From assembly GCF_030757795.1 (NCBI RefSeq), contig NZ_JAUQWH010000017.1:16440-80439 (forward strand): a stretch of DNA of 64,000 bases, written 5' to 3'. The DNA comes from Actinoplanes oryzae (lineage in GTDB: Bacteria; Actinomycetota; Actinomycetes; Mycobacteriales; Micromonosporaceae). Below the pieces are notes generated by a model. That model searched no databases, was not told the DNA's origin, and worked only from the letters and a program-made list of their open reading frames with translations. Below, in pieces: positions 19,554 to 30,474 of this stretch; position 1 is the stretch's first letter, and every line of letters starts with the position of its first letter. Made by a program: the position numbers and the translations under genes.

Positions 19554-22192
19554 GAATTCTCCTCGGGACTTCCGGCGGGCGGTTCGGGCGGGTCGGTGCG
19601 GACGCCCAGCAGCGGCGCGAGCTTGTCGGCCCCGGCGCCCCCGGCCATGGCGGTGGCCACGACGCCGCCCGCCATGGCCGTGGCGACCAGGGACGCCTCG
19701 CCGGCGGTGGCGGCCAGGCCGAGGACCGGCGTCTGCCGGGTGGCGGGGTCCTGCTCGATGGCGGCGAGCATGCTGAAGCCGTCGGCGGCGGGCGACTGCA
19801 TGTCGCACACGATGAGGTCGAACTGGCCCTCGCGGCTGCGGGCCAGTCCGTCGCGGCCGTCCGCCACGGCGACCACGTCGGCGCCCCCGGCGCGCAAGCC
19901 GTCCTCGATCGCGCGGCGCACGGCGTCGTCGTGATCCACGACCAGGACGCGGGGCACGGGCCGCTTGGCGACCGTCCGGGCGAGGGCGCTCAGCAGCACC
20001 GCCGGCTCGACCGGCTTGACGAAGTAGTCGCTCGCGCCCAGGGCGAGCCCGGCCTGCCGCTCGTCGATGATCGTGGCGAAGAACACCGGGATCTCCGCCA
20101 GCCGGGCGTCGGCCTTGAGCCGGCGGATCACCTCGAAGCCGTCGATGCCGGGCAGCGCCACGTCGAGGACGATCGCGTCCGGCGGGTGGGCGCCGGCGGC
20201 GGTGAGCCCGGCCTCGCCCGTGCCGGCCACGTCGATCTGGTAGCCGGCGTGCTCCAGCTGCGTGCGAAGCAGCTCCGCGGCCTGCGGGTCGTCCTCCACG
20301 AGCAGGATCCGGGCGCCGTCGCCGGACCCGTCGGCGGTCACCGCTTCGACGACGGGCGCGGCCGGCAGCCGTACGGTGAAGGCACTGCCCTGGCCCGGCG
20401 CCGACACCAGCGAGATCTCCCCGCCGTGGGCCTCCACCAGCCGCTTGGTGAGCGCCAGCCCGAGGCCGGTGCCCGCGCGGGCCCGCTCCGGATCGCCGAC
20501 CTGCTGGAACTCCTCGAACACCCGCGCCTGGTCCGCCTCGGCGATGCCCACGCCCGTGTCGGCGACCGTGACGGTGACGAACTCGCCGTCGGCGGCGGTC
20601 GTGACCGTGAGGCGGCCGCCCTCCGGCGTGAACTTGATCGCGTTGGAGAGCAGGTTCTCGACGATCTGGCGGAACCGCACCCGGTCCGCGTTCGCCGTGA
20701 CCTGGGCCAGCTCGGTGACCACGGTCAGGTGCTTCGTGGTGAGCAGCGGCGAGAGGCCGGTGAGCAGCTCCTGGATGGCCGCGTCGGCGCGCAGCGGGGC
20801 GAGGCGCAGCTCCAGCCGTCCCGCCTCCACCTTGGCCAGGTCGAGGATGTCGTTGATCAGCCCGAGCAGGTGCCGGCCGCTGGTGTGGATGTGCTCGGCC
20901 CACTCGGCGGGGACCCGGCGCCGGTCGCCCTCCGGCTCCTCCTGGCGCATCAGGTCGCTGAAGCCGATGATCGCGTTGAGCGGCGTACGCAGCTCGTGGC
21001 TCATGTTCGCCAGAAAGGCGCTCTTCGCCTGGCTGGCCCGGGTCAGCGCCGCCACCGACGCGCTCAGCTCGGCGGCGAGCCGGCGCTGGGCCGCGACGAC
21101 CGCCTGCCGCTCGGCCAGGATGCCCGCCTCGCCGCCGAGCAGCGCGAACAGCCGCAGGTCGTCGTCGTCGAACAGCGTCCGGTGCCGGTTGAACAGCAGC
21201 ACGGCGCCCTCGGCGTCGGGCGGGACCGGCATGCTCACCACGGTCACGAAGTCGTCGCCGAGGTCGTCGCCGTAGTGGGCGACCAGCGCCTCGCCGCCCT
21301 CGCGGAGCCGGGCCGGCCGGCCGCGGCGGATCAGCGCGGTGACCTCCGGCAGGTCGAGCTCCTGCGGGGTCGGCAACGGCGGACCGGAGTACGCGGCCGT
21401 GGCCAGCATCCCGTCGGGGCGCGGCATGAGGACGGCCACGGCGTCGGCGCCGGTCTGCTCGCGCATGATCCCGGCGTACGTCTGCCAGACCTCCTCGGGC
21501 GACTCGACCTCGGCCCGCAGCAGCCGCTCGGTGACGGACTGGGCGGCCAGCGCGGAGAAGGCGCGGCGCAGCCACTTGGGCGGGGCGAAGGCGACGAGGT
21601 AGCCGGCCGCGCACACCAGGGCGATGACCCGGTACGCCGTGACGAACCTCTCGTCCAGCGGATGCGTCACGGCCAGGACCAGCACGACGACCATGGCCAC
21701 GGACGTCAGGGCGGTGGCCGCCGCGACGGTCAGCCGGACCCGGTTGGCGCCCGTGCGGCGGCGGGCCTTGCTCAGCAGCAGGTAGCCGGCCGCGATCTCG
21801 ACCAGCACGTATCCGGCGACGGCCACGACCCACTGCCGGCCCGGGATCGGCTGCGGCGCCAGGATCAGCGGGCCCGCGGTGAAGACGGAGACGCTCAGGG
21901 CGCCCCACTCCTGCCAGGCCGGCACCGCCCGCAGCCGGGAGGCCAGGCGCAGCGTCAGGTAGGGCTGGGCGAAGAGGAGCACGATCGCGACCAGGATCAC
22001 GCGGTAAGGAAGCTCGACCACGCGGCTGAGCAGAACGAGGGAGAACCAGACCGTGCTCGGCAGGAACACGAGCGTCACGTCACGCTGCAGCGGATCGCGT
22101 CGTCGCAGGTAGCCGTAGAGGGCGCGGAGAAACAGCACGGCGAAGACGCAGCCCGCCGCGACGAGGTCCAGAGCCAGCTCGTCCCGTCTCAT
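19550..22192 (-). CDS. membrane hybrid histidine kinase with two receiver domains
   Basis: 880 residues. The first about 190 form roughly six or seven membrane helices, followed by a GAF-like sensor (about 215-345) and HisKA with His about 399 in NMSHELRTPLNAI. Next come a HATPase (LLSNAIKFTPEGG, DTGVGIAE, GTGLGLALTKRL), a complete receiver (RILLVEDD, VLDVALPGIDG, YFVKPV) and a second receiver (VLVVDHDD, VCDMQSP). The end of receiver 2 is abnormal: a 9-residue duplication (VATAMAGGV/VATAMAGGA) sits where the Lys-Pro loop is expected. It is coupled to the stand-alone receiver downstream and diverges from ribF with a short intergenic region. Confidence 0.92.
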   Translation of the reverse strand: MRRDELALDLVAAGCVFAVLFLRALYGYLRRRDPLQRDVTLVFLPSTVWFSLVLLSRVVELPYRVILVAIVLLFAQPYLTLRLASRLRAVPAWQEWGALSVSVFTAGPLILAPQPIPGRQWVVAVAGYVLVEIAAGYLLLSKARRRTGANRVRLTVAAATALTSVAMVVVLVLAVTHPLDERFVTAYRVIALVCAAGYLVAFAPPKWLRRAFSALAAQSVTERLLRAEVESPEEVWQTYAGIMREQTGADAVAVLMPRPDGMLATAAYSGPPLPTPQELDLPEVTALIRRGRPARLREGGEALVAHYGDDLGDDFVTVVSMPVPPDAEGAVLLFNRHRTLFDDDDLRLFALLGGEAGILAERQAVVAAQRRLAAELSASVAALTRASQAKSAFLANMSHELRTPLNAIIGFSDLMRQEEPEGDRRRVPAEWAEHIHTSGRHLLGLINDILDLAKVEAGRLELRLAPLRADAAIQELLTGLSPLLTTKHLTVVTELAQVTANADRVRFRQIVENLLSNAIKFTPEGGRLTVTTAADGEFVTVTVADTGVGIAEADQARVFEEFQQVGDPERARAGTGLGLALTKRLVEAHGGEISLVSAPGQGSAFTVRLPAAPVVEAVTADGSGDGARILLVEDDPQAAELLRTQLEHAGYQIDVAGTGEAGLTAAGAHPPDAIVLDVALPGIDGFEVIRRLKADARLAEIPVFFATIIDERQAGLALGASDYFVKPVEPAVLLSALARTVAKRPVPRVLVVDHDDAVRRAIEDGLRAGGADVVAVADGRDGLARSREGQFDLIVCDMQSPAADGFSMLAAIEQDPATRQTPVLGLAATAGEASLVATAMAGGVVATAMAGGAGADKLAPLLGVRTDPPEPPAGSPEENS

Positions 22193-22272
22193 ATCGGGAT
22201 CAACTGTAGCGTTTCAGGCAGTCGGGGAGGCCGATACTCTTACGCGTGGTCGACGCACAGGGGAGGCGTGCA

Positions 22273-23205
22273 ATGCAGCGGTGGCGCGGCTACGAAGCGG
22301 TGCCGGGCGAGCTGGGGCGATCGGTGGTCACCATCGGCGTCTTCGACGGGGTGCACCGGGGCCATCAGGCGATCATCGGGCACACCGTGAAGCGCGCGCG
22401 GGACCTCGGGCTGCACTCGGTCGTGGTCACGTTCGACCCGCATCCCGCGGAGGTCGTCCGGCCCGGGTCGCACCCGGCGGTGCTGACCGAACCCGTGCAC
22501 AAGGCCGAGCTGATCGCGGAGCTGGGCGTGGACGCCCTGTGCGTGGTGCCGTTCACGCCGGCGTTCTCGCAGCTGGGCGCCGAGGAGTTCGTGCACGACG
22601 TGCTGGTCGAGGCCCTGCACGCCGCCGTGGTGGTGGAGGGCGACAACTTCCGCTTCGGGCACCGGGCGGCCGGCGACCTGGCGCTGCTGGCCAAGCTCGG
22701 GCACACGTTCGGCTTCACGGTCGAGGAGGCGCCGCTGGTGGCGGAGGAGGGGCTGGTCTTCTCGTCCACGTACATCCGCAGCTGCGTCGACGCGGGCGAC
22801 GTCAGGGCGGCCGCGGCCGCGCTCGGCCGGCCCCACCGGGTCAACGGCGTGGTGGTCCGCGGCGACCAGCGCGGCCGGGAGCTCGGCTTCCCGACCGCCA
22901 ACCTGATGACCCACCGCTACGCCGCGATCCCGGCCGACGGGGTCTATGCGGGGTGGCTGCTGCGCGGCGGCGCGGGCGGCGAGCGGCTGATGGCGGCCGT
23001 GTCGGTGGGGACCAACCCGACCTTCTCGGGCCGGGAACGGCGGGTCGAGGCCTACGCGCTCGACTTCGAGGGCGATCTCTACGGCGAGCGGGTGGCCGTC
23101 GATTTCGTCGCGCACCAGCGTGGCCAGCTGACATTCACCGACATCTCGGCGCTCATCGAGCAGATGAACGACGATGTCGCCGAGACGAGGGCGCTGCTCT
23201 CCTGA
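22273..23205 (+). CDS. ribF: bifunctional riboflavin kinase / FAD synthetase
   Basis: 310 residues. The N-terminal FAD-synthetase half has VTIGVFDGVHRGH and VEGDNFRFGHRAAGD, with SSTYIRS after it. The C-terminal flavokinase half has the conserved GFPTANL and GTNPTF. It converts riboflavin to FMN and FAD. ATG 22273 follows a strong GGGGAGG SD. TACTCT at 22235-22240 predicts a transcript start near 22247, so the in-frame GTG 22246 lies at or near the 5' end and is less likely to be used. No FMN riboswitch is visible upstream. Confidence 0.94.
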   Translation: MQRWRGYEAVPGELGRSVVTIGVFDGVHRGHQAIIGHTVKRARDLGLHSVVVTFDPHPAEVVRPGSHPAVLTEPVHKAELIAELGVDALCVVPFTPAFSQLGAEEFVHDVLVEALHAAVVVEGDNFRFGHRAAGDLALLAKLGHTFGFTVEEAPLVAEEGLVFSSTYIRSCVDAGDVRAAAAALGRPHRVNGVVVRGDQRGRELGFPTANLMTHRYAAIPADGVYAGWLLRGGAGGERLMAAVSVGTNPTFSGRERRVEAYALDFEGDLYGERVAVDFVAHQRGQLTFTDISALIEQMNDDVAETRALLS

Positions 23206-23213
23206 CGGGCTGG

Positions 23214-23318
23214 TAGGGTTGTCGAGTATCGGAATGTCCGATCGACGACCCTGCGTGCCTGCCCGACGCCGCGGGTGCAGGGATTCGCAGTCACCGGCAA
23301 CACAGAAGCACGGAGAAC
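23214..23318 (+). promoter_or_regulatory. rpsO promoter and structured 5' leader
   Basis: TAGGGT at 23214-23219 is a candidate -10, giving a leader of about 90 nt before rpsO. The leader starts with a hairpin at 23221-23246: GTCG, a 3-nt bulge, ATCGGA, an ATG loop, TCCGAT, CGAC. A second stem, CCCTGC (23249-23254) with GCAGGG (23277-23282), encloses a smaller GC hairpin. S15 represses its own mRNA through leader structures in several bacteria; whether this leader binds S15 is inference. Confidence 0.45.
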
Positions 23319-23588
23319 ATGGCGCTCGATCAAGAGACCAAGACCAAGATCATCGGTGAGTACCAGGCCGCGGAGGGCGACACCGGCTCTCCCGAGGTCC
23401 AGATCGCGATGCTCACCAAGCGGATCGCCGACCTGACCGAGCACCTCAAGGTGCACAAGCACGACCACCACAGCCGTCGTGGTCTGCTGCTGCTGGTCGG
23501 CCGTCGCCGCCGCCTGCTCAACTACGTCCAGAAGAAGGACGTGCAGCGCTACCGTTCGCTCATCGAGCGCCTCGGCCTGCGCCGCTAG
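23319..23588 (+). CDS. rpsO: 30S ribosomal protein S15
   Basis: 89 residues, the standard S15 length. Conserved parts are [20 protein letters not shown], the [19 protein letters not shown] helix that contacts 16S rRNA, and the C-terminal [12 protein letters not shown]. It is followed by pnp, as in most bacteria. Confidence 0.97.
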   Translation: MALDQETKTKIIGEYQAAEGDTGSPEVQIAMLTKRIADLTEHLKVHKHDHHSRRGLLLLVGRRRRLLNYVQKKDVQRYRSLIERLGLRR

Positions 23589-23595
23589 TTTCACC

Positions 23596-23720
23596 CGGGG
23601 GAGTGGCCGACGGTCGCTCCCCCGCTGTACAACCCACGGACCCGCGCGGCCGCAGTAATTGACGGCACCGGTCCTCGGTAGTGGTTCCCGGAACCGGATT
23701 TCCGGGCACTTCGATCGAAG
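23596..23720 (+). promoter_or_regulatory. rpsO-pnp intergenic hairpins (pnp leader)
   Basis: Three inverted repeats lie before pnp. The first is CGGGGGAG/CTCCCCCG (23596-23603 with 23617-23624), without a T run. The second is CCCGGAA/TTCCGGG (23687-23693 with 23700-23706) with a 6-nt loop. The third is the perfect palindrome CTTCGATCGAAG (23709-23720). In E. coli and Streptomyces the rpsO-pnp region carries an RNase III-processed hairpin used in PNPase control; this site probably plays the same part (inference). Confidence 0.5.
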
Positions 23721-23785
23721 ACCGGCCACCGCTGCAACCGCGCTGTAGAGACCGCCGGGTCCTCGACGAAGGAGTTCCGCACCAC

Positions 23786-26128
23786 ATGACAGAGCAGACC
23801 AACGCTCTCGGCACCGAATCCCGCACCGCCGTCATCGACAACGGGTCGTTCGGCACCCGGGAGATCACCTTCTCCACCGGCCGGCTGGCCAAGCAGGCCG
23901 GCGGCTCGGTCGTCGTCCAGCTGGGCGAGACGACCGTCCTCTCGACCACCACGGCCAGCAAGGCGCCGAAGGAGCACTTCGACTTCTTCCCGCTGACGGT
24001 CGACGTCGAGGAGCGCATGTACGCCGCGGGCCGCATCCCCGGCTCGTTCTTCCGCCGCGAGGGCCGCCCCAGCGAGGACGCGATCCTCACCTGCCGCCTG
24101 ATCGACCGGCCGCTGCGCCCGTCGTTCACCAAGGGCCTGCGCAACGAGGTCCAGGTCGTCGAGACCGTCCTCGCGCTCGACCCGGCGCACCCCTACGACG
24201 TCGTCGCCATGAACGGCGCCTCGATGTCGACCAAGCTCTCCGGCCTGCCGTTCAGCGGCCCGGTCGGCTCGACCCGCGTCGCCTACATCGAGGGCCAGTG
24301 GGTCGCCTTCCCGACCATCGAGGAGCTCGAGCGGGCCGTCTTCGACATGGTCGTCGCGGGCCGGGTCACCGAGGACGGCGACGTCGCGATCATGATGGTC
24401 GAGGCCGAGGCCACCCCGCAGGCGGTCAAGCTGATCGCCGCCGGCGCCACCGCCCCGACCGAGGAGATCGTGGCGAGCGGCCTCGAGGCCGCCAAGCCCG
24501 CGCTCCGCGAGCTGTGCCGCGCGCAGAGCGAGCTGGCCGAGGTCGCCGCCAAGCCGGTGCAGGAGTTCCCGGTCTTCCTCGACTACCAGGACGACGTGTA
24601 CGCCGCCGTCGTCGAGGCCGTCCGCGAGGAGACCGCCGAGGCGCTCAAGATCGCCGGCAAGCAGGAGCGCGAAGAGGCCCTCGACCGGGTCAAGGCCAAG
24701 GCGCACGAGCTGCTCGACGAGCGGTTCGAGGGCCGGGAGAAGGAGATCTCCGCCGCCTTCCGCTCGGTCACCAAGTCCGAGGTGCGCCAGCGCGTCCTGC
24801 GCGAGCAGGTCCGCATCGACGGCCGTGGCCCGCGTGACATCCGCCCGCTGTCGGCCGAGGTCGGCATCCTGCCCCGGGTGCACGGCTCGGCGCTGTTCGA
24901 GCGCGGCGAGACCCAGATCATGGGCGTCACCACGCTGAACATGCTGCGCATGGAGCAGGCCCTGGACACGCTCGCCCCCGAGAAGTCCAAGCGCTACATG
25001 CACAACTACAACTTCCCGCCCTACTCGACCGGTGAGACCGGCCGGGTGGGTTCGCCGAAGCGCCGCGAGATCGGCCACGGCGCGCTGGCCGAGCGGGCCC
25101 TCGTGCCCGTGCTGCCGTCGCGCGAGGAGTTCCCCTACGCGATCCGCCAGGTCTCCGAGGCCCTGGGCTCCAACGGCTCGACGTCGATGGGCTCGGTCTG
25201 CGCCTCGACGCTGGCCCTGCTGTCCGCCGGTGTCCCGCTGAAGGCCCCGGTCGCCGGCATCGCGATGGGTCTGATCTCGGACGAGGTCGACGGCAAGACG
25301 GAGTACGTCGCGCTGACCGACATCCTGGGCGCCGAGGACGCGTTCGGCGACATGGACTTCAAGGTCGCCGGCACCAGCGAGTTCGTCACCGCGCTGCAGC
25401 TCGACACCAAGCTCGACGGCATCCCGTCCGACGTGCTGGCCGCCGCCCTGCAGCAGGCGCACGACGCCCGCGCCACGATCCTCGGCGTGATGGCCGCGGC
25501 GATCGAGGGCCCGGCGTCGATGAGCGAGTACGCCCCGCGGGTCACCAGCGTCAAGATCCCGGTCGACAAGATCGGCATGGTCATCGGCCCGAAGGGCCAG
25601 ACGATCAACGCGATCCAGGACGAGACCGGCGCCGACATCTCGATCGAGGACGACGGCACGATCTACGTCGGCGCGACCAACGGCCCGTCGGCCGACGCCG
25701 CGGTGGAGCGGATCAACGCCATCGCCAACCCGACGCTGCCCAAGGTCGGCGACAAGTTCCTCGGCACGGTGGTGAAGACGGCCGCGTTCGGCGCGTTCAT
25801 CTCGCTGCTGCCCGGCCGCGACGGCCTGCTGCACATCTCCAAGGTGGGCGACGGCAAGCGGGTCGAGAAGGTCGAGGACTTCCTCAACGTCGGCGACAAG
25901 GTCGAGGTCTCGATCGCGGACATCGACAACCGCGGCAAGATCTACCTCGACAAGGTCCGCCCCGAGGGCGAGGAGGCCCCGGCGGCCCCCCCGGCCGCGG
26001 CCGGGGGCGACAAGCCCCGCGAGGAGCGCGCCCCGCGCGGTGACCGTGAGGGTGGCGACGCCCCGCGCCGCCGCCGCTCGCGCCCGAGCGGCGACCGTGG
26101 CGGGGACCGCGGCGGCGACCGTAGCTGA
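23786..26128 (+). CDS. pnp: polyribonucleotide nucleotidyltransferase (PNPase)
   Basis: 780 residues. Two RNase PH cores (about 15-240 and 350-570), a KH domain ([20 protein letters not shown]) and an S1 domain ([20 protein letters not shown]) are in order. The C-terminus is an Arg/Gly/Asp-rich tail ([12 protein letters not shown]). It degrades RNA 3'-5' by phosphorolysis; in actinobacteria it also adds 3' tails (family knowledge). ATG 23786 follows GAAGGAG at 23769-23775. The frame is open further upstream but those residues do not belong to the family. Confidence 0.96.
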   Translation: MTEQTNALGTESRTAVIDNGSFGTREITFSTGRLAKQAGGSVVVQLGETTVLSTTTASKAPKEHFDFFPLTVDVEERMYAAGRIPGSFFRREGRPSEDAILTCRLIDRPLRPSFTKGLRNEVQVVETVLALDPAHPYDVVAMNGASMSTKLSGLPFSGPVGSTRVAYIEGQWVAFPTIEELERAVFDMVVAGRVTEDGDVAIMMVEAEATPQAVKLIAAGATAPTEEIVASGLEAAKPALRELCRAQSELAEVAAKPVQEFPVFLDYQDDVYAAVVEAVREETAEALKIAGKQEREEALDRVKAKAHELLDERFEGREKEISAAFRSVTKSEVRQRVLREQVRIDGRGPRDIRPLSAEVGILPRVHGSALFERGETQIMGVTTLNMLRMEQALDTLAPEKSKRYMHNYNFPPYSTGETGRVGSPKRREIGHGALAERALVPVLPSREEFPYAIRQVSEALGSNGSTSMGSVCASTLALLSAGVPLKAPVAGIAMGLISDEVDGKTEYVALTDILGAEDAFGDMDFKVAGTSEFVTALQLDTKLDGIPSDVLAAALQQAHDARATILGVMAAAIEGPASMSEYAPRVTSVKIPVDKIGMVIGPKGQTINAIQDETGADISIEDDGTIYVGATNGPSADAAVERINAIANPTLPKVGDKFLGTVVKTAAFGAFISLLPGRDGLLHISKVGDGKRVEKVEDFLNVGDKVEVSIADIDNRGKIYLDKVRPEGEEAPAAPPAAAGGDKPREERAPRGDREGGDAPRRRRSRPSGDRGGDRGGDRS

Positions 26129-26136
26129 CGCCACGC

Positions 26137-27471
26137 ATGACAACCAGTAACAACCGCGGGCCGGCCGAGAGGCCGGCCCGTTCGGCTACCAAGACCCTCG
26201 GCGACGGCGTCAAGCGCACCATCCTGCCCAGCGGTCTGCGCATCATCACCGAGGCGATCCCGACCACGCGCAGCGCCGCGCTGGGCATCTGGGTCGGCGT
26301 CGGCTCCCGCGACGAGTCGGCCACGCTGTCCGGCGCGTCGCACTTCCTGGAGCACCTGCTCTTCAAGGGCACCGAGCGCCGGTCGGCCCTGGACATCTCC
26401 GCGGAGATCGAGGCGGTCGGCGGCGAGACCAACGCGTTCACCACCAAGGAGTACACGTGCTACTACGCACGGGTGCTCGACGCGGATCTGCCGCTCGCCA
26501 TCGACGTGCTCTGCGACGCCGTGGCGCACTCGGTCATGGACCCGGCCGACGTGGAGACCGAGCGCGGGGTCATCCTCGAAGAGATCGCCATGCACGACGA
26601 CGAGCCCGGCGACGAGGTGCACGACCTCTTCACCGAGGCGATCTTCGGGGCGGACACCCCGCTGGGGCGGTTGATCTCGGGCACCGAGGAGACGATCACG
26701 CCGATGACGCGTGAGCAGATCCACCGGTTCTACCGCAGCCGCTACAAGGCGCCGCGGATCGTCGTGACGGCGGCCGGCAACCTCGAGCACGCGACCGTGG
26801 TGCGGCTCGTGCGCCAGGCGCTGGCCGGGAGCCCGCTGGACTCGGCGGGGGCGCCGGCCGCGGTGCGTACGGGGAAGGCGGCCCGGGTGAAACCGCCCGT
26901 CACCGTCGTCCGGAACCAGGACACCGAGCAGGCGCACCTGGTCCTCGGCACCGCCGGCCTGCACCGCGACGACGAGCGGCGCTTCGCGCTCGGCGTGCTC
27001 AACAACGTGCTCGGCGGCGGCATGTCGAGCCGGCTCTTCCAGGAGGTCCGGGAGAAGCGCGGCCTGGCCTACTCGGTCTACTCGTACGGCACGCAGTACG
27101 CCGACGCCGGCCTCTTCGGCGTCTACGCGGGGTGCGCGCCGGGCAAGGCCGAGGAGGTCCTGCAGCTGATCCGGGCTTCGCTCGCCGAGGTCGCCGCCGA
27201 CGGGATCACCGCCGAGGAGCTGGCGCGGGGCAAGGGGATGACCAAGGGCGCGTACGTGCTGGGCCTGGAGGACACCGGCTCGCGGATGAGCCGGCTGGCC
27301 AAGTCGGAGCTGCTCTACGGCGACTTCATGGGCGTCGACGAGCTGCTCGCGAAGGTCGATGCCGTGACGCTCGAGGACGTCAACGCGCTCGCGGCGGACC
27401 TGCTCGCCCGGCCGATGTCGCTGGCCGTGGTCGGCCCCTTCGCCGACGATGCCTTTTCGCCCGCTGGCTAG
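26137..27471 (+). CDS. M16-family zinc metallopeptidase (mitochondrial processing peptidase-like)
   Basis: 444 residues. The inverted zinc motif HFLEH is followed by the downstream Glu in ETERGVILEEIAMHDDEPGD, placing it in peptidase family M16. The C-terminal half has the typical GGGMSSRLFQEVREKRGLAY. Such a gene follows pnp in most actinobacteria. No signal peptide is present. The stop codon TAG at 27469-27471 also forms the start of a -10 box for the next gene. Confidence 0.93.
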   Translation: MTTSNNRGPAERPARSATKTLGDGVKRTILPSGLRIITEAIPTTRSAALGIWVGVGSRDESATLSGASHFLEHLLFKGTERRSALDISAEIEAVGGETNAFTTKEYTCYYARVLDADLPLAIDVLCDAVAHSVMDPADVETERGVILEEIAMHDDEPGDEVHDLFTEAIFGADTPLGRLISGTEETITPMTREQIHRFYRSRYKAPRIVVTAAGNLEHATVVRLVRQALAGSPLDSAGAPAAVRTGKAARVKPPVTVVRNQDTEQAHLVLGTAGLHRDDERRFALGVLNNVLGGGMSSRLFQEVREKRGLAYSVYSYGTQYADAGLFGVYAGCAPGKAEEVLQLIRASLAEVAADGITAEELARGKGMTKGAYVLGLEDTGSRMSRLAKSELLYGDFMGVDELLAKVDAVTLEDVNALAADLLARPMSLAVVGPFADDAFSPAG

Positions 27472-27482
27472 CCTGGAGTGTT

Positions 27483-27485
<3 letters not shown>
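27469..27485 (+). promoter_or_regulatory. leaderless -10 element overlapping the M16 stop codon
   Basis: TAGCCT (27469-27474) begins with the TAG stop of the peptidase gene and lies 8 nt before GTG 27483, with no SD between. The same arrangement recurs at 29873-29868 and 55617-55622. Confidence 0.55.
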
Positions 27486-29184
<1,699 letters not shown>

Positions 29185-29302
29185 GGACGCCGGTCAGGGC
29201 TTGACCAGCTCGATCCGGCTCCGCAGCGGTTTCCCGGACGGTCCGCGCCGGCGCTGATCAGTCCGCGCAGGGTGCCGGCGCCCGTCCGCCACGGGACAGC
29301 CG

Positions 29303-29860
29303 TCAAGCGAGGGCGACGTGGAGGCGGAGCTGGTTGACGAGCATGTCGTCGACGTCGAGGGCGCGGCCGGCGCCGTCGGGTTGCCAGCCGGAGCCGGTCA
29401 GGAACTTCTGGGTGGCCTTGTCCGCGTCGTAGGCCCACGCCACCGCCGAGGCGAAGCCGTCCTCGCGCCACAGGTCGACGGTGGCGGCCAGCAGGCGGCT
29501 GCCGTGGCCGCGGCGGCCCCAGCGCGGCTCGACCAGGAAGTCGGTGACGGCGGCGACGGAGTCGGGCAGGGGCGGCTCGTCCGGGGCGAGGGCCTGCTCG
29601 TCGGCCGGTCCGGAGGCCGCGAAGCCGACGACCGTCTGCTCCGACTCGCTCTGCTCCACCGCGATCAGCACCCGGTGCCGCGGGGTCGGCGGCTGCTCGA
29701 TGGCGAGGCTCCAGCCCCTGGTCAGGTACGCCTCGTCGAGGTTCGCCAGCACGTGCGGCGGGAACATCCGCCGGTAGGCCGTGCGCCACGTGGTGAGCTG
29801 GATGCGGGCGATCTCCGAGGCCTCGGAGGGGCGGGCGGTGCGGACGAAGCCGAGAGCCAT
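29303..29860 (-). CDS. GNAT-family N-acetyltransferase
   Basis: 185 residues. The GNAT acetyl-CoA loop is VEPRWGRRGHGSRLLAATV, followed by a C-terminal beta strand near WAYDADKATQKFL. It lies 10 bp downstream of another GNAT gene in the same direction. TAGGCT (29873-29868 on the minus strand) overlaps the stop of that gene and is 7 nt before ATG 29860, so it can be transcribed on its own as a leaderless mRNA. The acceptor substrate is unknown. Confidence 0.85.
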   Translation of the reverse strand: MALGFVRTARPSEASEIARIQLTTWRTAYRRMFPPHVLANLDEAYLTRGWSLAIEQPPTPRHRVLIAVEQSESEQTVVGFAASGPADEQALAPDEPPLPDSVAAVTDFLVEPRWGRRGHGSRLLAATVDLWREDGFASAVAWAYDADKATQKFLTGSGWQPDGAGRALDVDDMLVNQLRLHVALA

Positions 29861-29870
29861 GCCCGGCAGC

Positions 29871-30374
29871 CTACAGAGCCTTGACGTAACGCAGCTCACG
29901 CAGCCGGGCCGCCGTGCCGTGCGGGGTCCAGAAGTCACTCGCCCCGTCCGGGCGCATGCCCTGCCGCTCGTAGAACCGGCGCGCCCGCAGGTTGTCCTCC
30001 AGCACCCAGAGTCGCATGTCGGGCCAGGTGCCGGTCATCTCCTGCTCGACGGCGGCGAACAAGGCGTGCCCCGTCCCGGTGCCCCACGCCGATGGGTCGA
30101 CGTAGATGGCGTTGAGCTCGCCGTGCCGCGGGTCGGGGGATCCGTCGTCCTCGCGGTAGTGCCCGTAGTCCGCGTTGCCGATGATGACGCCGTCCCGGAC
30201 GGCGACGAGGACGGTCGTCCGTCGCGCCCGGCGGCGCTCGGCGAACTGAGCGGGATCCATCGCGGCGAGAAAGGCGCCGGGGACGATCCCGGTGTAGGCG
30301 GAGCGCCAGGTGCGCACGTGCATCTCGGCGGTGGCCAGGGCCTCGCCGTCGGACATCGGGCGGATCTCGAGCAT
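29871..30374 (-). CDS. GNAT-family N-acetyltransferase
   Basis: 167 residues beginning MLEIRPMSDGEALATAEMHV. The core LNAIYVDPSAWGTGTGHAL binds acetyl-CoA and ENLRARRFYERQGM is the conserved C-terminal GNAT helix. Together with HVRTWRSAYTGIVP it resembles small-molecule or protein N-acetyltransferases widespread in Streptomyces and its relatives. ATG 30374 is chosen; an in-frame GTG at 30410 would add 12 residues. It is read divergently from the YcaQ-like gene. Confidence 0.83.
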   Translation of the reverse strand: MLEIRPMSDGEALATAEMHVRTWRSAYTGIVPGAFLAAMDPAQFAERRRARRTTVLVAVRDGVIIGNADYGHYREDDGSPDPRHGELNAIYVDPSAWGTGTGHALFAAVEQEMTGTWPDMRLWVLEDNLRARRFYERQGMRPDGASDFWTPHGTAARLRELRYVKAL

Positions 30375-30474
30375 GGCGCCATCGTGCCCGGCCGGAAATT
30401 GTCGTACCACTGAGATAGCGTCTGGCTCGTCTTCAGTCCGGTTTCAGGGTGGAGGGTGGGGTGGTCGGACGGCG

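Noticed and set aside
22201..22272. FMN riboswitch before ribF
   Set aside because: The leader is only about 25 nt from the predicted transcript start, far too short for an RFN element.
29194..29292. 32-residue minus-strand frame (GTG 29292) ending in GKPLRSRIELVKP
   Set aside because: Its end looks protein-like, but there is no SD or TANNNT box, the length is marginal, and the space is just the gap between convergent dapB and GNAT genes. It may be a gene remnant.
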